In this document: piece after piece, positions 1 to 8,643 of the stretch
Position numbering within the stretch: position 1 is the stretch's first letter
Layout: every line of letters begins with the position of its first letter
Assembly: GCF_900114115.1 (NCBI RefSeq)
Contig: NZ_FORX01000019.1
Span: forward strand, 1 to 64,000
From: Desulfomicrobium apsheronum
GTDB lineage: Bacteria > Desulfobacterota > Desulfovibrionia > Desulfovibrionales > Desulfomicrobiaceae
Reading direction: 5' to 3'
DNA length: 64,000 nucleotides
Program-made: the position numbers and the translations under genes
The notes under the pieces: model-generated
Told to the model about the DNA's origin: nothing
Database searches by the model: none
What the model saw: the letters and a program-made list of their open reading frames with translations, nothing else

Positions 1-852
1 TACCCGAAAAACGATCCGTATGAGGAAATCTACGCCAAAAGCCACCACAAGGACTACTGGGGCCTCATCCATGGCGAATGGTTTCAGCCGCATGCTGAGG
101 ACGGCGAGGCAATTGAAAAGGCCCTTGGCCAAGATAATTCTGCTGAATGCCAGCCAGAGACGTCAGAAAGTATCGCCTGCAATCTCAAGAAACGCCTCAT
201 TCATGCGAAGGAAGTTCACGATCTCATCGGGCCATACAGTCATCCGCGCACAATCCAGTTCTTCAGCAACGGCGAACATACGACCATCACCGAAGTGTGC
301 TGGCTTGCAAGAGACATCACGCAGCATGTCCTGGACGCGCAAATTGAGAGATATTCACGCGATGACGAGCCGCTGCGGTATCTGAAGGATCTGAACTGCG
401 TGCCCGACTTCAACCGTTTCGGGAAATACGGCGAGGTGCGCTGGAGGGACGCTGACGGCGCGTTAGGCGATGTGGTTCCAGGCAACGCATTGCTCTTTAA
501 ACTCCAGAAACGCATCCGCGAACAGGGTCTGCGCCTCTATCTGCTGCGCATGACCGCGGCCGGAGAAGAGGTTTCCGGTCTGACGGACGACCCTCTCCGC
601 CATCAGGGCGACGGAACGGTGCCGCTCAGTTCCGCAACGGCCATGGATCCAGAGGTGGATGACTGGGGCAAGCACCTGCATCTCCTGCCGCTCTGGTTCG
701 GACCGAACAGGGAATGCAGGCTTTGCACCGGGCAGGTCAACCATGAGGTGCACGCGTCGTTCTTCGTGGACAAGAAGGGCGATGCGCTGGCTGCGGTCAA
801 GAGAGTTGTTCACAATCTCTGCATTGGCTGGCTGAAAGGGGAGTTCACATGA
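1..852 (+). CDS. Lipase-like T6SS effector, C-terminal part (partial)
   Basis: The reading frame is open from the first base of the window, so this is the 3' part (283 residues) of a gene that starts upstream. The C-terminal half looks like an alpha/beta-hydrolase: HQGDGTVPLSS would carry the catalytic Asp and NHEVHASFF the catalytic His; the nucleophile Ser would lie outside the window. The stop overlaps the start of the next gene (ATGA), a lipoprotein resembling Tli4 immunity proteins. That pairing suggests a Tle4-like phospholipase delivered by a type VI secretion system, acting on membranes of rival cells. Family assignment rests on the active-site pattern and the neighbour. A housekeeping lipase is possible but does not explain the partner. 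Confidence 0.6.
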   Translation, partial: YPKNDPYEEIYAKSHHKDYWGLIHGEWFQPHAEDGEAIEKALGQDNSAECQPETSESIACNLKKRLIHAKEVHDLIGPYSHPRTIQFFSNGEHTTITEVCWLARDITQHVLDAQIERYSRDDEPLRYLKDLNCVPDFNRFGKYGEVRWRDADGALGDVVPGNALLFKLQKRIREQGLRLYLLRMTAAGEEVSGLTDDPLRHQGDGTVPLSSATAMDPEVDDWGKHLHLLPLWFGPNRECRLCTGQVNHEVHASFFVDKKGDALAAVKRVVHNLCIGWLKGEFT

Positions 853-1877
853 GGCTGAACCCTTTCCCGACCCTGTCCATCTTGCTGCTCACCCTAATTC
901 TTGGAGGATGCCATTACATGACCATCGACACCGCCAGCCCGAATCCAAACTTGCCCCCCTGTCCTGTGACCATGTTCCCCATAGGGCGCTTCATGATCCC
1001 TGTTCCCAAGGATATGGAACTGGGCGCAGGCATTCACAAAGTAAATAAAATAACCATCGATGAAATTGCCTGGAAAAGAGGCCGGGATCGTGAAGAGTAC
1101 CTGCAGGAAGTTTGGATGCCGGTGAGAACGCAAGCCCGGAAACGGTATGTTGAAGGCGGAAAACTTGGTCCCGCCAGTCAAGGTGGTTTGGCCGAAGAGG
1201 ACGTCAGTCACCTCTTTGGATATCCGGCCATGCTTCTTTGTTATGGCGACGATATGGCAGACCATTACATTGATGTGCACATAGGTCTGCCCGAGGCTAT
1301 TTTGCGCCTTAAAGAAAGTCGATTTTACCCCATTGGCCAAGAATGCCTCGACATGGAAGGTCGAATCCTGAATCTGTTCAAACACTACCGCTTCGGCAAC
1401 AAGAACGTGGCTCCGGACAGCTTCTTTTCGGCCGGGGGCAGGGTGGAAGGGCTGAAGACCTGGCATGAGCGGGCGAGCCTCGGAGCCACATGGCCAGCCG
1501 GTGCTTCCAGGCCCACAATTAGATTGTCTTTCCATACCAGCCCCTCCTGCACTCATGAATTCCCAAAGAGCATATTCACTGGATTATCTGTGGCCAGGAA
1601 ACACGGCATCAGGCTGCATGTGCTGCGTTCTCAAAAACGGACGCTGGCCGGAATGGTAGGGCTGGAGGAAGTATACCTCATAGGCAACAAGGATGACGAT
1701 GAACTCAGGCTGTCCGCCTCCTGGAAATACCCAGGATCAGGAAAAGACCCGGAAAAACCCGATATTGAGCTTAAAATAACCTGCCCCGAGAGCGCGAAGG
1801 AAAAGGCCCTGCACATCTGGGACACTGTCATGACCAAGTTCACCACGGTGCGGGAATATTACGGCAGAAGATCATGA
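849..1877 (+). CDS. Tli4-like immunity lipoprotein
   Basis: 342 residues. An N-terminal signal peptide ends in the lipobox LGGC, so the mature protein should be anchored in the periplasm. The region following PCPVTMFPIGRF and IPVPKDM, and a late segment reading FTGLSVARKHGIRLHVLRS, match the general layout of Tle cognate immunity protein 4. Translation is coupled to the upstream lipase-like gene by a 4-base overlap, the usual arrangement of a toxin and its antidote. The inferred job is to bind and block the lipase in the periplasm and so prevent self-killing. The gene is complete; an IS fragment begins directly after it. Confidence 0.6.
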   Translation: MRLNPFPTLSILLLTLILGGCHYMTIDTASPNPNLPPCPVTMFPIGRFMIPVPKDMELGAGIHKVNKITIDEIAWKRGRDREEYLQEVWMPVRTQARKRYVEGGKLGPASQGGLAEEDVSHLFGYPAMLLCYGDDMADHYIDVHIGLPEAILRLKESRFYPIGQECLDMEGRILNLFKHYRFGNKNVAPDSFFSAGGRVEGLKTWHERASLGATWPAGASRPTIRLSFHTSPSCTHEFPKSIFTGLSVARKHGIRLHVLRSQKRTLAGMVGLEEVYLIGNKDDDELRLSASWKYPGSGKDPEKPDIELKITCPESAKEKALHIWDTVMTKFTTVREYYGRRS

Positions 1878-1894
1878 ATCGGACAGAGTGAAGG

Positions 1895-2808
1895 ATGAAC
1901 CAGTGGAGCAGAATCGGATGGCTTTCGGTTCTGCTCCGCGCTCCTGTTGCCACTTCCCGGTCGTCGCGCCACTATGAGTCACGACTGGAGGCCCGGGAAA
2001 AGCCGTTGATGGCGGCCATGGCAGGCTTGGCTGCGACATATCTGCGCTTTGGATATCCGCCGGATCAGCGTGTTCATGGAACGTCTGGGGCATGTCATGG
2101 GCGTTGACAAGTCGTTCCGACTATGGACCAAGGTCGGATTACAGGTGCCAGGAAGCAGCCTCGAAAACGAGTGGGCGGCATCCCGTCCGAGACCACGACT
2201 TCCGATGGGAACAAACGAACTGTGGGCCTATGACTTTGTCTACGACGCCTGCACAAGCGCTCATCAGATCAAATGTCTGACTGTGGTTGGTGGACGAGTA
2301 TAGGCGCGAATGCCTGGCTATAGACGTTGCCGGGAGCATCAGATCGGGTCGGGTAATCGAGGTGCTGTCTCACCTGATCAGCAAACGAGGAGCCCCTCTC
2401 AGCCTGCGTTCTGATAACGGACCGGAGTTAGTGTCGAAGGCGCTGCTCAAATGGGCGACTCGGGAGTCTCTGGATCTGGCGCTGATTGAGCCAGGCAAGC
2501 CCTGGCAGAACGGTTTGAACGCGAGTTTTAACGGCAAATTTCGCGACGAATGCCTCTCGGTGGAATGGTTCCGGTGTCGGGCCGAGGCTCGGGTTGTGAT
2601 CGAGGAGTGGAGGCGGCACTACAACTCCGTTCGCCCGCATTCAAGCCTGAACAACATGTCGCCCGAACACTTCTGTCGTCAGTATGGAAAAAACCTGAAC
2701 CGCAGGAAAAGCCTTAAAAATTGGGTGGTCCGAAGTTTCCCGGTAGGTCACTCACTGTCCCATCATGCCGTGGTAAATTTGCTGAACTTGACGCACATAA
2801 TTTACTGA
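1895..2808 (+). pseudogene. Decayed IS3-family transposase (OrfB)
   Basis: An IS3-type OrfB is spread over three reading frames. Residues like RHYESRLEAREKPLMAAMAG lie in one frame near 1967-2040. GVDKSFRLW and NELWAYDFVYDAC lie in a second frame (about 2100-2280). ECLAIDVAGSIRSGR, SDNGPE, WQNG and FNGKFRDECLS lie in a third frame (2287 onward, stop at 2806-2808). The shift near 2290 is explained by 1 or 4 extra bases around GTGGTTGGTGGACGAG. The DDE core is recognisable, but no OrfA, intact start or left terminal repeat was found. It is a dead remnant between the immunity gene and the AT-rich lipoprotein genes. Confidence 0.8.
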
Positions 2809-3169
2809 TATGCATTTATTTTCATCTTGGGATGGCAACCAGCCTCCGACCGAATCATTGTCTTACGTTGTCTGACCCCCTGTCATAAGTAAGTATCCGG
2901 CCGAATAAGAAGCTATTCCAACATGCTTTAGGCAAAAGACTGCTGCAGTTGGACGGTTGTCATAAATTTGTCTTACAATGGATTGATCTTGTCATCATGT
3001 CTTTTTTTGCGATAACAAAGTTGCACCTTTCTGTTCGATGTTTTGACAAGCTTTTTTTCAAATGAAAGTCAGATGCAGAACTGGAAAATATTCAGCAACG
3101 TTTATGGTGAGCCTTGATTTTTTGCGCTAATTTTTAAAAAGTAAAAATATTTACGATGGAGATTTACCT
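2809..3169. other. Non-coding AT-rich stretch after IS remnant
   Basis: No plausible gene on either strand. The sequence is AT-rich and carries two short copies of TTGTCTTAC (near 2861 and 2968). The last 60 bases probably hold the promoter of the lipoprotein gene that starts at 3170; a TTGATTTTTT box is visible near 3114, but no convincing -10 pairing could be fixed. Confidence 0.4.
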
Positions 3170-3622
3170 ATGCGTGGGAAATTTTTTTCCAAATTGATTG
3201 TATTGGTTTCACTTATTGCTTTTACAGGGTGTGCTAACGTGATTGTGAAGTCTGATTCAGATCCGAATGTTAATCTTGGAGAGCTCAAAACATTTTATGT
3301 GCAAAATTTTGCGCCGGATAAACGGGGGTTGGAAAAAATTATCGCCGAAAAGCTGAATGTTTATGGATTCAATGCCACTTCTGGAGTAAGTCCAACTCCG
3401 CCTGATTCTGTGGATGTCCTTGTTACGTACAGGGATAGGTGGATGTGGGATATTACGAATTACATGATTGAAATAACAATTGAATTTCATGATCCTGAGT
3501 CTAATTTCACGTTCACTTCCGGTCGGTCGTATCGGACGTCGCTCGCCAGGAAAGATCCGGAGGTGATGATAGAAGAAGTGCTTCAAGATTTGTTCAAACG
3601 TAACGCTGATAAATCAATATAA
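3170..3622 (+). CDS. DUF4136-like lipoprotein
   Basis: 150 residues. The signal peptide ends in the lipobox FTGC, so the product should be a membrane-anchored periplasmic lipoprotein. The mature part, with LKTFYVQNF, DSVDVLVTYRD and a C-terminal amphipathic helix, resembles DUF4136 proteins, for which I know no defined function. The start is preceded by GGAG. The gene is much more AT-rich than the core genes to the right and sits 33 bases upstream of a second lipoprotein gene, so the two probably form an operon acquired together. Confidence 0.6.
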   Translation: MRGKFFSKLIVLVSLIAFTGCANVIVKSDSDPNVNLGELKTFYVQNFAPDKRGLEKIIAEKLNVYGFNATSGVSPTPPDSVDVLVTYRDRWMWDITNYMIEITIEFHDPESNFTFTSGRSYRTSLARKDPEVMIEEVLQDLFKRNADKSI

Positions 3623-3655
3623 AACAGTAATCTTGTAGATTATTCTGGAGGTTGC

Positions 3656-4282
3656 ATGAAAAAACTTGCACTCATTTGCATGTTGTTTGTTGTTACAGGT
3701 TGTGCAGTTGGAAATAAATACGATTATCATACACGTACAATATCTTTACCAGTGAAGTCTGAAATGCACAAAAAGATTATTTTCGATGTTGAGGATTTGC
3801 GGCCATATGTTCAGAGTGAAAAAAAGAAGCCAAATTTCGTTGGATTGCAAAGAGGCGGCTTTGGGAATCCTTTTGACGTGACGACGGCATCAGGTAATCC
3901 ACTGGCTATGGATATGAAGGAATCCGTTACGCGTGCCCTGAATGATTCTGGATATGATGTTGTCAGTGTAAATAAGGAGTTTGATAAAAAATCTCTTGGC
4001 GACATCGCATTACAAAATAATGTTGCTCGTGTAATTATACTAACTATCAATGAATGGAAGTCTGATGTATATATGAACATAACACTTTATTGTGACCTTG
4101 TTTTGAGTATATACAATGATAGTGGAAGTCTTTTGATTAAAAATGACATGAAGTTCGAGGAGGCAATTGGTGGCGCGCAGATCAGTGCGTCCAAAAATTC
4201 AGATACGGTCTCATCTGAATTCGGACGGCGCATAGGATATCTTTTTAATAAGAAAGAAGTTCGCGATGCTTTGTCATTTTGA
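3656..4282 (+). CDS. Lipoprotein of unknown function
   Basis: 208 residues with a short signal peptide and lipobox VTGC. A GGAGG ribosome-binding site lies 6 bases before the ATG. The body contains DMKESVTRALNDSGYDVV followed by beta-rich segments, a layout loosely like YajG-type or LPS-assembly-like lipoproteins, but I do not recognise the family. It is AT-rich like its upstream partner and probably co-transcribed with it. Confidence 0.55.
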   Translation: MKKLALICMLFVVTGCAVGNKYDYHTRTISLPVKSEMHKKIIFDVEDLRPYVQSEKKKPNFVGLQRGGFGNPFDVTTASGNPLAMDMKESVTRALNDSGYDVVSVNKEFDKKSLGDIALQNNVARVIILTINEWKSDVYMNITLYCDLVLSIYNDSGSLLIKNDMKFEEAIGGAQISASKNSDTVSSEFGRRIGYLFNKKEVRDALSF

Positions 4283-4500
4283 GCCATTCAATTTTCGCAT
4301 ATGTTTCACGAATGGCGGGTGTGGATTTTTTCGCGGACTAGATATTTGTAATAATGAATTCAGCAAACTTTATGTACAGAAAATGTAAACTCCTTTCAAT
4401 CATGAGTTGTTCTTAAAGGGCGGCTGTAGTGGATTGAATTTCTTTGGGCTTTTCGTGATGAGTTTGTCGAGAGATCGTTTCTTTTCCTGACTCCGGAAAA

Positions 4501-4683
4501 TCAAGGGGCTGGATGTTCGCATCCAACCCCTTTCTTGCGTGGTGCGCCTGGCAACGTCTGTGCATCCTCGGCCAGTCGTACCAGGCTCTCCGCGAGGGCT
4601 TCGAGATCAGTGCGGGCTATCAGCCCCAAACGGATGCCAAGGAGATTCGAAAAGGTATCGCAAAAAAAGTACGATGCAAAGCC
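4501..4683 (-). pseudogene. Possible C-terminal remnant of a PLP aminotransferase-type protein
   Basis: On the minus strand about 60 codons read ASYFF, NLLGIRLGLIAR and DLEALAESLVRLAEDA, then a stop. This resembles the last strand and helix of fold-type I PLP enzymes or MocR/GntR regulators. The upstream continuation is only the antisense of the next gene, so at most a fragment is left. Weak evidence; it may be chance. Confidence 0.2.
4503..4532. terminator. Rho-independent terminator, possibly bidirectional
   Basis: A stem of AAGGGG and TGGATG pairs with CATCCA and CCCCTT around a TTCG loop, with one C/A mismatch, then TTTCTT on the plus strand. It follows the lipoprotein pair and could also end minus-strand transcription. 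Confidence 0.65.
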
Positions 4684-4740
4684 TCTCCGGGCTCCTACTT
4701 CAATCGAAAGAGGACAAACACTCAACAAGGAGAGGAGACT

Positions 4741-5122
4741 ATGACACGCTACGAGACGGGACTCGCCATGCTCGCAAAGGTCGATGGCAGCGTCGGGGAA
4801 AAGGTGATCGAGAGCCTGGAGGACATCGCGCCGTACTTCGGGCGCTACCTCGTTGAATGCTTCGGAGACATTTACTCCAGGCCGGGGCCTGGACCTTAAA
4901 AGCCGGGAAATCGCCGTGGTCGCGGCCCTGACCGCGCTGGGGACGGCCGGACCGCAGCTCCGGATCCACCTGCACGCCGCCCTCAATGTCGGCTGCACGA
5001 GGGAGGAGATTGTCGAGGTCATCATGCAGATGTCGGCCTACGCCGGTTTTCCCGCAGCCCTGAACGGGCTCTTCGCGGCCAAGGAGGTGTTCGCCGAGCG
5101 GCGGGCCGACGGCAGGGGATAA
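4741..5122 (+). pseudogene. Carboxymuconolactone-decarboxylase-like gene with a frameshift
   Basis: The reading frame starting at 4741 (MTRYETGLAMLAKVDG), preceded by AAGGAGAGG, stops early at 4899. The rest of the protein continues in the next frame with [37 protein letters not shown] and [17 protein letters not shown]. Removing one C in the run CCGGGGCCTGG near 4886 joins both parts into a protein of about 126 residues of the CMD/AhpD-like family. The family's conserved His and a Cys are present (HAALNVGC). Either a real recent inactivation or a sequencing error in a GC run. Confidence 0.75.
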
Positions 5123-5288
5123 AGGCTCGCCCCATCCTCAGGCAGCCACGACACTCAAGGAAGTCGCTTGAAAACGACAGACACACGGCCTATGCCGGTG
5201 CATGGGACTCGCACGGGTTCCATGCGCCCGGCTTTAGGCACGTCCGGACGATGACCATCAACATGAGATACCAACGGCTTCCCGATTC

Positions 5289-5645
5289 ATGACGCACCAA
5301 TCCTTCACCATCCGGGTGATCGAAGCCATCCACAGCATTCCCCGGGGCAGGGTGGCCACCTACGGACAGATCGCTGGCATGGCCGGAAACCTGCGGGCCG
5401 CCCGGCAGGTCGCGCGGATTCTTCACACGTGCTCGCACTCAGAAGGGTTGCCCTGGCACCGCGTGGTCAACCGGGAAGGACGCATCGCATTGCGGGTCTC
5501 CCAGGGTTACGAAGATCAGAAGCGGTTGCTCGAAAACGAGGGCGTCGAGTTTGACGGTACCGGCCGCATTGATCTGGAGCGCTTTCTGCTGGGGTCGGGG
5601 TCGGATATTGGGGCTGGGTCTCTGAGGGCAAAAGAGACAGACTGA
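5289..5645 (+). CDS. atl: Alkyltransferase-like (ATL) DNA-lesion recognition protein
   Basis: 118 residues, of the MGMT DNA-binding family without the N-terminal domain. The helix-turn-helix region RGRVATYGQIAGMAGN and arginine-finger region RAARQVARIL are present. The active-site motif is PWHRVV (Trp56) in place of PCHRV, so it cannot accept an alkyl group. Proteins of this kind bind O6-alkylguanine and hand the lesion to nucleotide excision repair. It stands alone between a broken CMD gene and an IS fragment. The last 15 residues are low in complexity and may not be conserved. Confidence 0.85.
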   Translation: MTHQSFTIRVIEAIHSIPRGRVATYGQIAGMAGNLRAARQVARILHTCSHSEGLPWHRVVNREGRIALRVSQGYEDQKRLLENEGVEFDGTGRIDLERFLLGSGSDIGAGSLRAKETD

Positions 5646-5678
5646 CCTGTCTTCGCAATAGCGGACACGTTTGTTTCC

Positions 5679-6066
5679 CTAAACGGCTATCCTGATGAAC
5701 AGCCGCTCATATTCCTCAGGCGTTTGATAACCAATCGACGAATGTCTGCGCCGGCGGTTGTAAAAACATTCAATATATCGAAATATCTGACTTTGAGCTT
5801 CGAGCCTGCTCTCGAAGGAGCAGTGGTGCACGAGTTCTCTCTTCATGGTTCCGAAGAACAATTCCGTTATCGCGTTGTCATAGCAGGAGCCAGTGCCGCT
5901 CATGCTTTGGATTCCACCGATCCCCTGCACCAAGGACTGAAATCGCTTGCTGCAATATTGAGATCCCCGATCAGAATGAAAAACCATCCTTTGTGAGGGA
6001 CCCCCTTCGAATCACGGCGTTGTTGAACGCCGTGATCACGAGGTCGTCTGTCATCCGTCATTTCAT
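5679..6066 (-). pseudogene. IS3-family transposase fragment (C-terminal end)
   Basis: The main frame (5679-5987) reads FHSDRGSQY, MSGTGSCYDNA, FFGTMKRELVHH and YNRRRRHSSIGYQTPEEYE, the second Asp and the Glu of the DDE core of an IS3-group OrfB. Upstream (5988-6066) the match continues in other frames as MTDD and ITAFNNAV, with at least two frameshifts. The N-terminal half is missing. The fragment abuts a porin gene whose 5' part is gone, so insertion or recombination at this element probably removed it. Confidence 0.85.
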
Positions 6067-6079
6067 ACTCCAGCCGACT

Positions 6080-6454
6080 ATGCGACGGGAGAAGACATTC
6101 AGCGCCGGAATGAGTGACGGCAAAGCCAACCCGATCAAGTACAGCTATTCCCTGGGATTGGTCGGCACGGGCATCGTGCCGGGCCGGCCGCTGGATGACT
6201 TCGGAATTGGGTGGGCGCGCACGGAGTTCAGCGACGCCTTTGTGCCCTTCATGCGTGACAGGTTTGAGCTGGGTCTTGATCACGAAGATGCGATCGAGGT
6301 CTTCTTCAATGTTTCCGTAACGCCCTGGCTCAACGTCAGTCCGAACTTCCAGTTCATTTCCCCGGCCCTGGACAGGACGGTGGACTCCAGCGGGAATTTC
6401 GAGGATATGGATGACATCTACCTGGCTGGCGTGCGTATCGGAGTTCGGTTTTGA
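6080..6454 (+). pseudogene. C-terminal fragment of an OprB-family porin
   Basis: The segment reads SDGKANPIKYSYSLGLVG, IVPGRPLDDFGIGWAR and PWLNVSPNFQFISPALD, and ends in a C-terminal Phe (VRIGVRF) as outer-membrane barrels do. This is the last quarter of a carbohydrate-selective OprB porin (normally over 400 residues). No start, signal peptide or N-terminal strands are present, because the IS3 fragment directly precedes it. It cannot make a pore. Confidence 0.8.
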
Positions 6455-6514
6455 GCTTCACAGGTGCGCCTTTTACAGGCAATGGTTGGAAATACTCAGC
6501 AACAGGAGGACAAC

Positions 6515-7069
6515 ATGCGTAAGATTCGTCTGATTATGCCTTTCTTGGTCCTGTTTCTCGGATGCTCGTTTTTTTCCGGCTCCGCCCGGGCCGCAACCGC
6601 CGGTGAAATCGACAAGGCCGTCAATCTGGCTCTGGAGAAGCTCTATGCGAGCACGCCGGCTGCTGCCGAACTGGCCAAGGTCTGTAAAGGGGTGCTGGTC
6701 TTTCCGGATGTCGTCAAAGCCGGGCTGATCGTCGGCGGGCAGTATGGTGAAGGGGCGTTGCGGGTCGACGGCAAGACCGTCGGGTACTACAACACTGTCG
6801 CAGCTTCCTACGGGCTTCAGGCCGGAGCGCAGACCTTCGGTTACGCCATGTTTCTGATGAACGACAGCGCCCTCAATTACCTGAAGAAGAGCCAGGGCTG
6901 GGAAGTTGGCGTCGGCCCCACGGTGGTGGTCATGGATGAGGGGTTGGCCAAGAGCCTGACCACTTCGACCGCCAAAGACGACATCTATGCCTTCATTTTC
7001 GGGCAGAAGGGCCTGATGGCCGGCCTCAGTCTGCAGGGGTCCAAGATCACCAGGATCAATCCCGACTAG
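6515..7069 (+). CDS. SYLF-domain (Ysc84-like) secreted protein
   Basis: 184 residues with a signal peptide ending at SARA. The start at 6515 has AGGAGG 6 bases upstream; an earlier in-frame ATG at 6464 lacks this. The mature part has the SYLF layout: KVCKGVLVFPDVVKAGLIVGG, YYNTVAASYGLQAGAQ and IFGQKGLMAGLSLQGSKI. SYLF domains bind lipids; the bacterial proteins are periplasmic and of unclear role. It follows the porin fragment by 60 bases and was perhaps once co-transcribed with it. Confidence 0.8.
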   Translation: MRKIRLIMPFLVLFLGCSFFSGSARAATAGEIDKAVNLALEKLYASTPAAAELAKVCKGVLVFPDVVKAGLIVGGQYGEGALRVDGKTVGYYNTVAASYGLQAGAQTFGYAMFLMNDSALNYLKKSQGWEVGVGPTVVVMDEGLAKSLTTSTAKDDIYAFIFGQKGLMAGLSLQGSKITRINPD

Positions 7070-7332
7070 TAGCCGACAATATCGAAACTGCCCCGGAAGC
7101 GAGTGGTGCATGCGCCTGTTGGTCAGCCCGATCCTTCAGGCCGCCCGGCATGTATCCGTTTTCCGGGGCCACTGCGCCCGGGAAGAGGTGGTTACCTGGA
7201 GCCGGTCTCACCATGGCGCGAAGCTGCCGCTCCAAGATCTGAAGCTTCCGGCGATACCGGGGAGTCAGGCCCGCTCCGTTTGATAGGGAAAAATAAGAGA
7301 GAAATGAAAGGAATGTCTTCAACGGCGATGAA

Positions 7333-8340
7333 ATGGGCCGCATCATTCGTGCTATCGGCAGAGTGGCGGCCTTTCTTGGCCTTGCCGTATTGGCCTGCCT
7401 GGGCACGTTGGCCATTTATTACTCCAATCTGCCGCAGGCGCTGCGCCCGGCCGCCAGCGCGATCTTCGCCCTGGTGGCCGCGGGCCTCGTTCTCGCGGGT
7501 CTCTGGAAGAAAAGACGGCGGGCGTGGGGCGCCTTCCTTGTCCTTTTCGGGGCGGTGTTCGCCGCATGGTGGGCGCTGATCCCTCCCTCCAACGATCGGG
7601 ACTGGCAACCGGATGTGGCGGTTCTCCCCTGGGCCGAAGTCCGGGACGACAACGTCACTGTCCACAATATCCGCAACTGCGAGTACCGCACCGAAACCGA
7701 CTACACGGTGCGCCACTACGACCGGACCTTCGACCTGGCCCAATTGAGGAGCATGGACCTCTTTCTGGTCCACTGGGGGGCGCCTGGCATCGCCCATACC
7801 ATGGTCAGTTTCGGTTTCAGCGACGGCAGCTACCTGTGCCTCTCCATCGAGACGCGCAAGGAGGTGGGCGAGGCCTACTCGGCGGTCAAGGGCTTCTTCA
7901 AGCAGTTCGAGTTGACCTACGCGGTGGCTGACGAGCGGGATCTGGTCCGGTTGAGGACCAACTTCCGCGCCGGCGAGGACGTGTACCTCTATCGGCTCGA
8001 TGTCCCGATGGATTTCGCCCGCAAGGTGCTGCTCGACTACCTGCGACAGATCAACAGCCTCAAGGCAAGCCCCGAATGGTACCGGGCGATCGGGGCCAAC
8101 TGCACGACCGGCATCCTGCGCCACACCAACCGGTTTAACCCCGAAGCGAGCTTCGACTGGCGTTTAATAGCCAACGGCTACCTCGACGAGATGCTTTACG
8201 AAAGGGGGAGAATCGACCAGACGTTCCCCTTTGCCGAACTGAAGAAGCGCAGCCTCGTCAACCCGACCGCCAAGGCCGTCGGCGAGACGGAGGATTTTTC
8301 ACGCCGGATCCGCCTGGGGTTGCCGGGAATGGAGTTCTGA
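7333..8340 (+). CDS. DUF4105 (Lnb N-terminal-like) membrane protein
   Basis: 335 residues. Three hydrophobic segments occupy roughly the first 85 residues, followed by a globular part with HNIRNCEYRTETDYTVRHYD, a central VHWG and HTMVSFGF region, and GANCTTGILRH. The last Cys motif matches the DUF4105 domain related to the periplasmic domain of Lnb, the two-component lipoprotein N-acyltransferase, where a Cys is central. A lipoprotein or lipid-related amidase or acyl-transfer role is inferred. The ribosome-binding site is weak, so the exact start is uncertain. Confidence 0.7.
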   Translation: MGRIIRAIGRVAAFLGLAVLACLGTLAIYYSNLPQALRPAASAIFALVAAGLVLAGLWKKRRRAWGAFLVLFGAVFAAWWALIPPSNDRDWQPDVAVLPWAEVRDDNVTVHNIRNCEYRTETDYTVRHYDRTFDLAQLRSMDLFLVHWGAPGIAHTMVSFGFSDGSYLCLSIETRKEVGEAYSAVKGFFKQFELTYAVADERDLVRLRTNFRAGEDVYLYRLDVPMDFARKVLLDYLRQINSLKASPEWYRAIGANCTTGILRHTNRFNPEASFDWRLIANGYLDEMLYERGRIDQTFPFAELKKRSLVNPTAKAVGETEDFSRRIRLGLPGMEF

Positions 8341-8511
8341 TCATGCGGTTTCATGGTGCATTTTGCCGCGTCTGCTGGCTCGTTGCGGGGATCGTTTTTC
8401 TGGAAAATCGAGGGCCAGATCTTGAATCTTGATTTTCCACGTTTGCCTCTGTCCTCCGAAAAGGAGCGTATGATGCGAATGACCCTGCAAAAGTAAGAGC
8501 CGCGGGTTAGA
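8341..8511. other. Non-coding stretch left of the IS element
   Basis: Between the DUF4105 gene and the left inverted repeat no gene could be supported on either strand. Removing the element would place this DNA downstream of the small EAD-like gene that starts at 10319, so it may hold that gene's lost end, but the translation is not recognisable. Confidence 0.3.
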
Positions 8512-8513
8512 TA

Positions 8514-8529
8514 GTCAGCCCTGAAAAAC
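8514..8529 (+). repeat. Left terminal inverted repeat of IS5-like element
   Basis: Pairs with 9976-9991 with one mismatch (C versus T at base 6). Confidence 0.85.
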
Positions 8530-8643
8530 ATGACAATATGCTGAAATTAATTGAAATTTAATCGGAGATAATGTATTTCAAATAACCAGTGATGCAGTGA
8601 AAATGCATTTTTTCTGGTCGAAATCACTCCGAGGTTACCAACG

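Noticed and set aside
7103-7579. Plus-strand open frame overlapping the DUF4105 start
   Set aside because: Pro/Arg-rich, no homology and overlaps a supported gene in another frame.
8196-8531. Minus-strand open frame across the left end of the IS5 element
   Set aside because: It begins inside the inverted repeat and overlaps the DUF4105 gene; no family resemblance.
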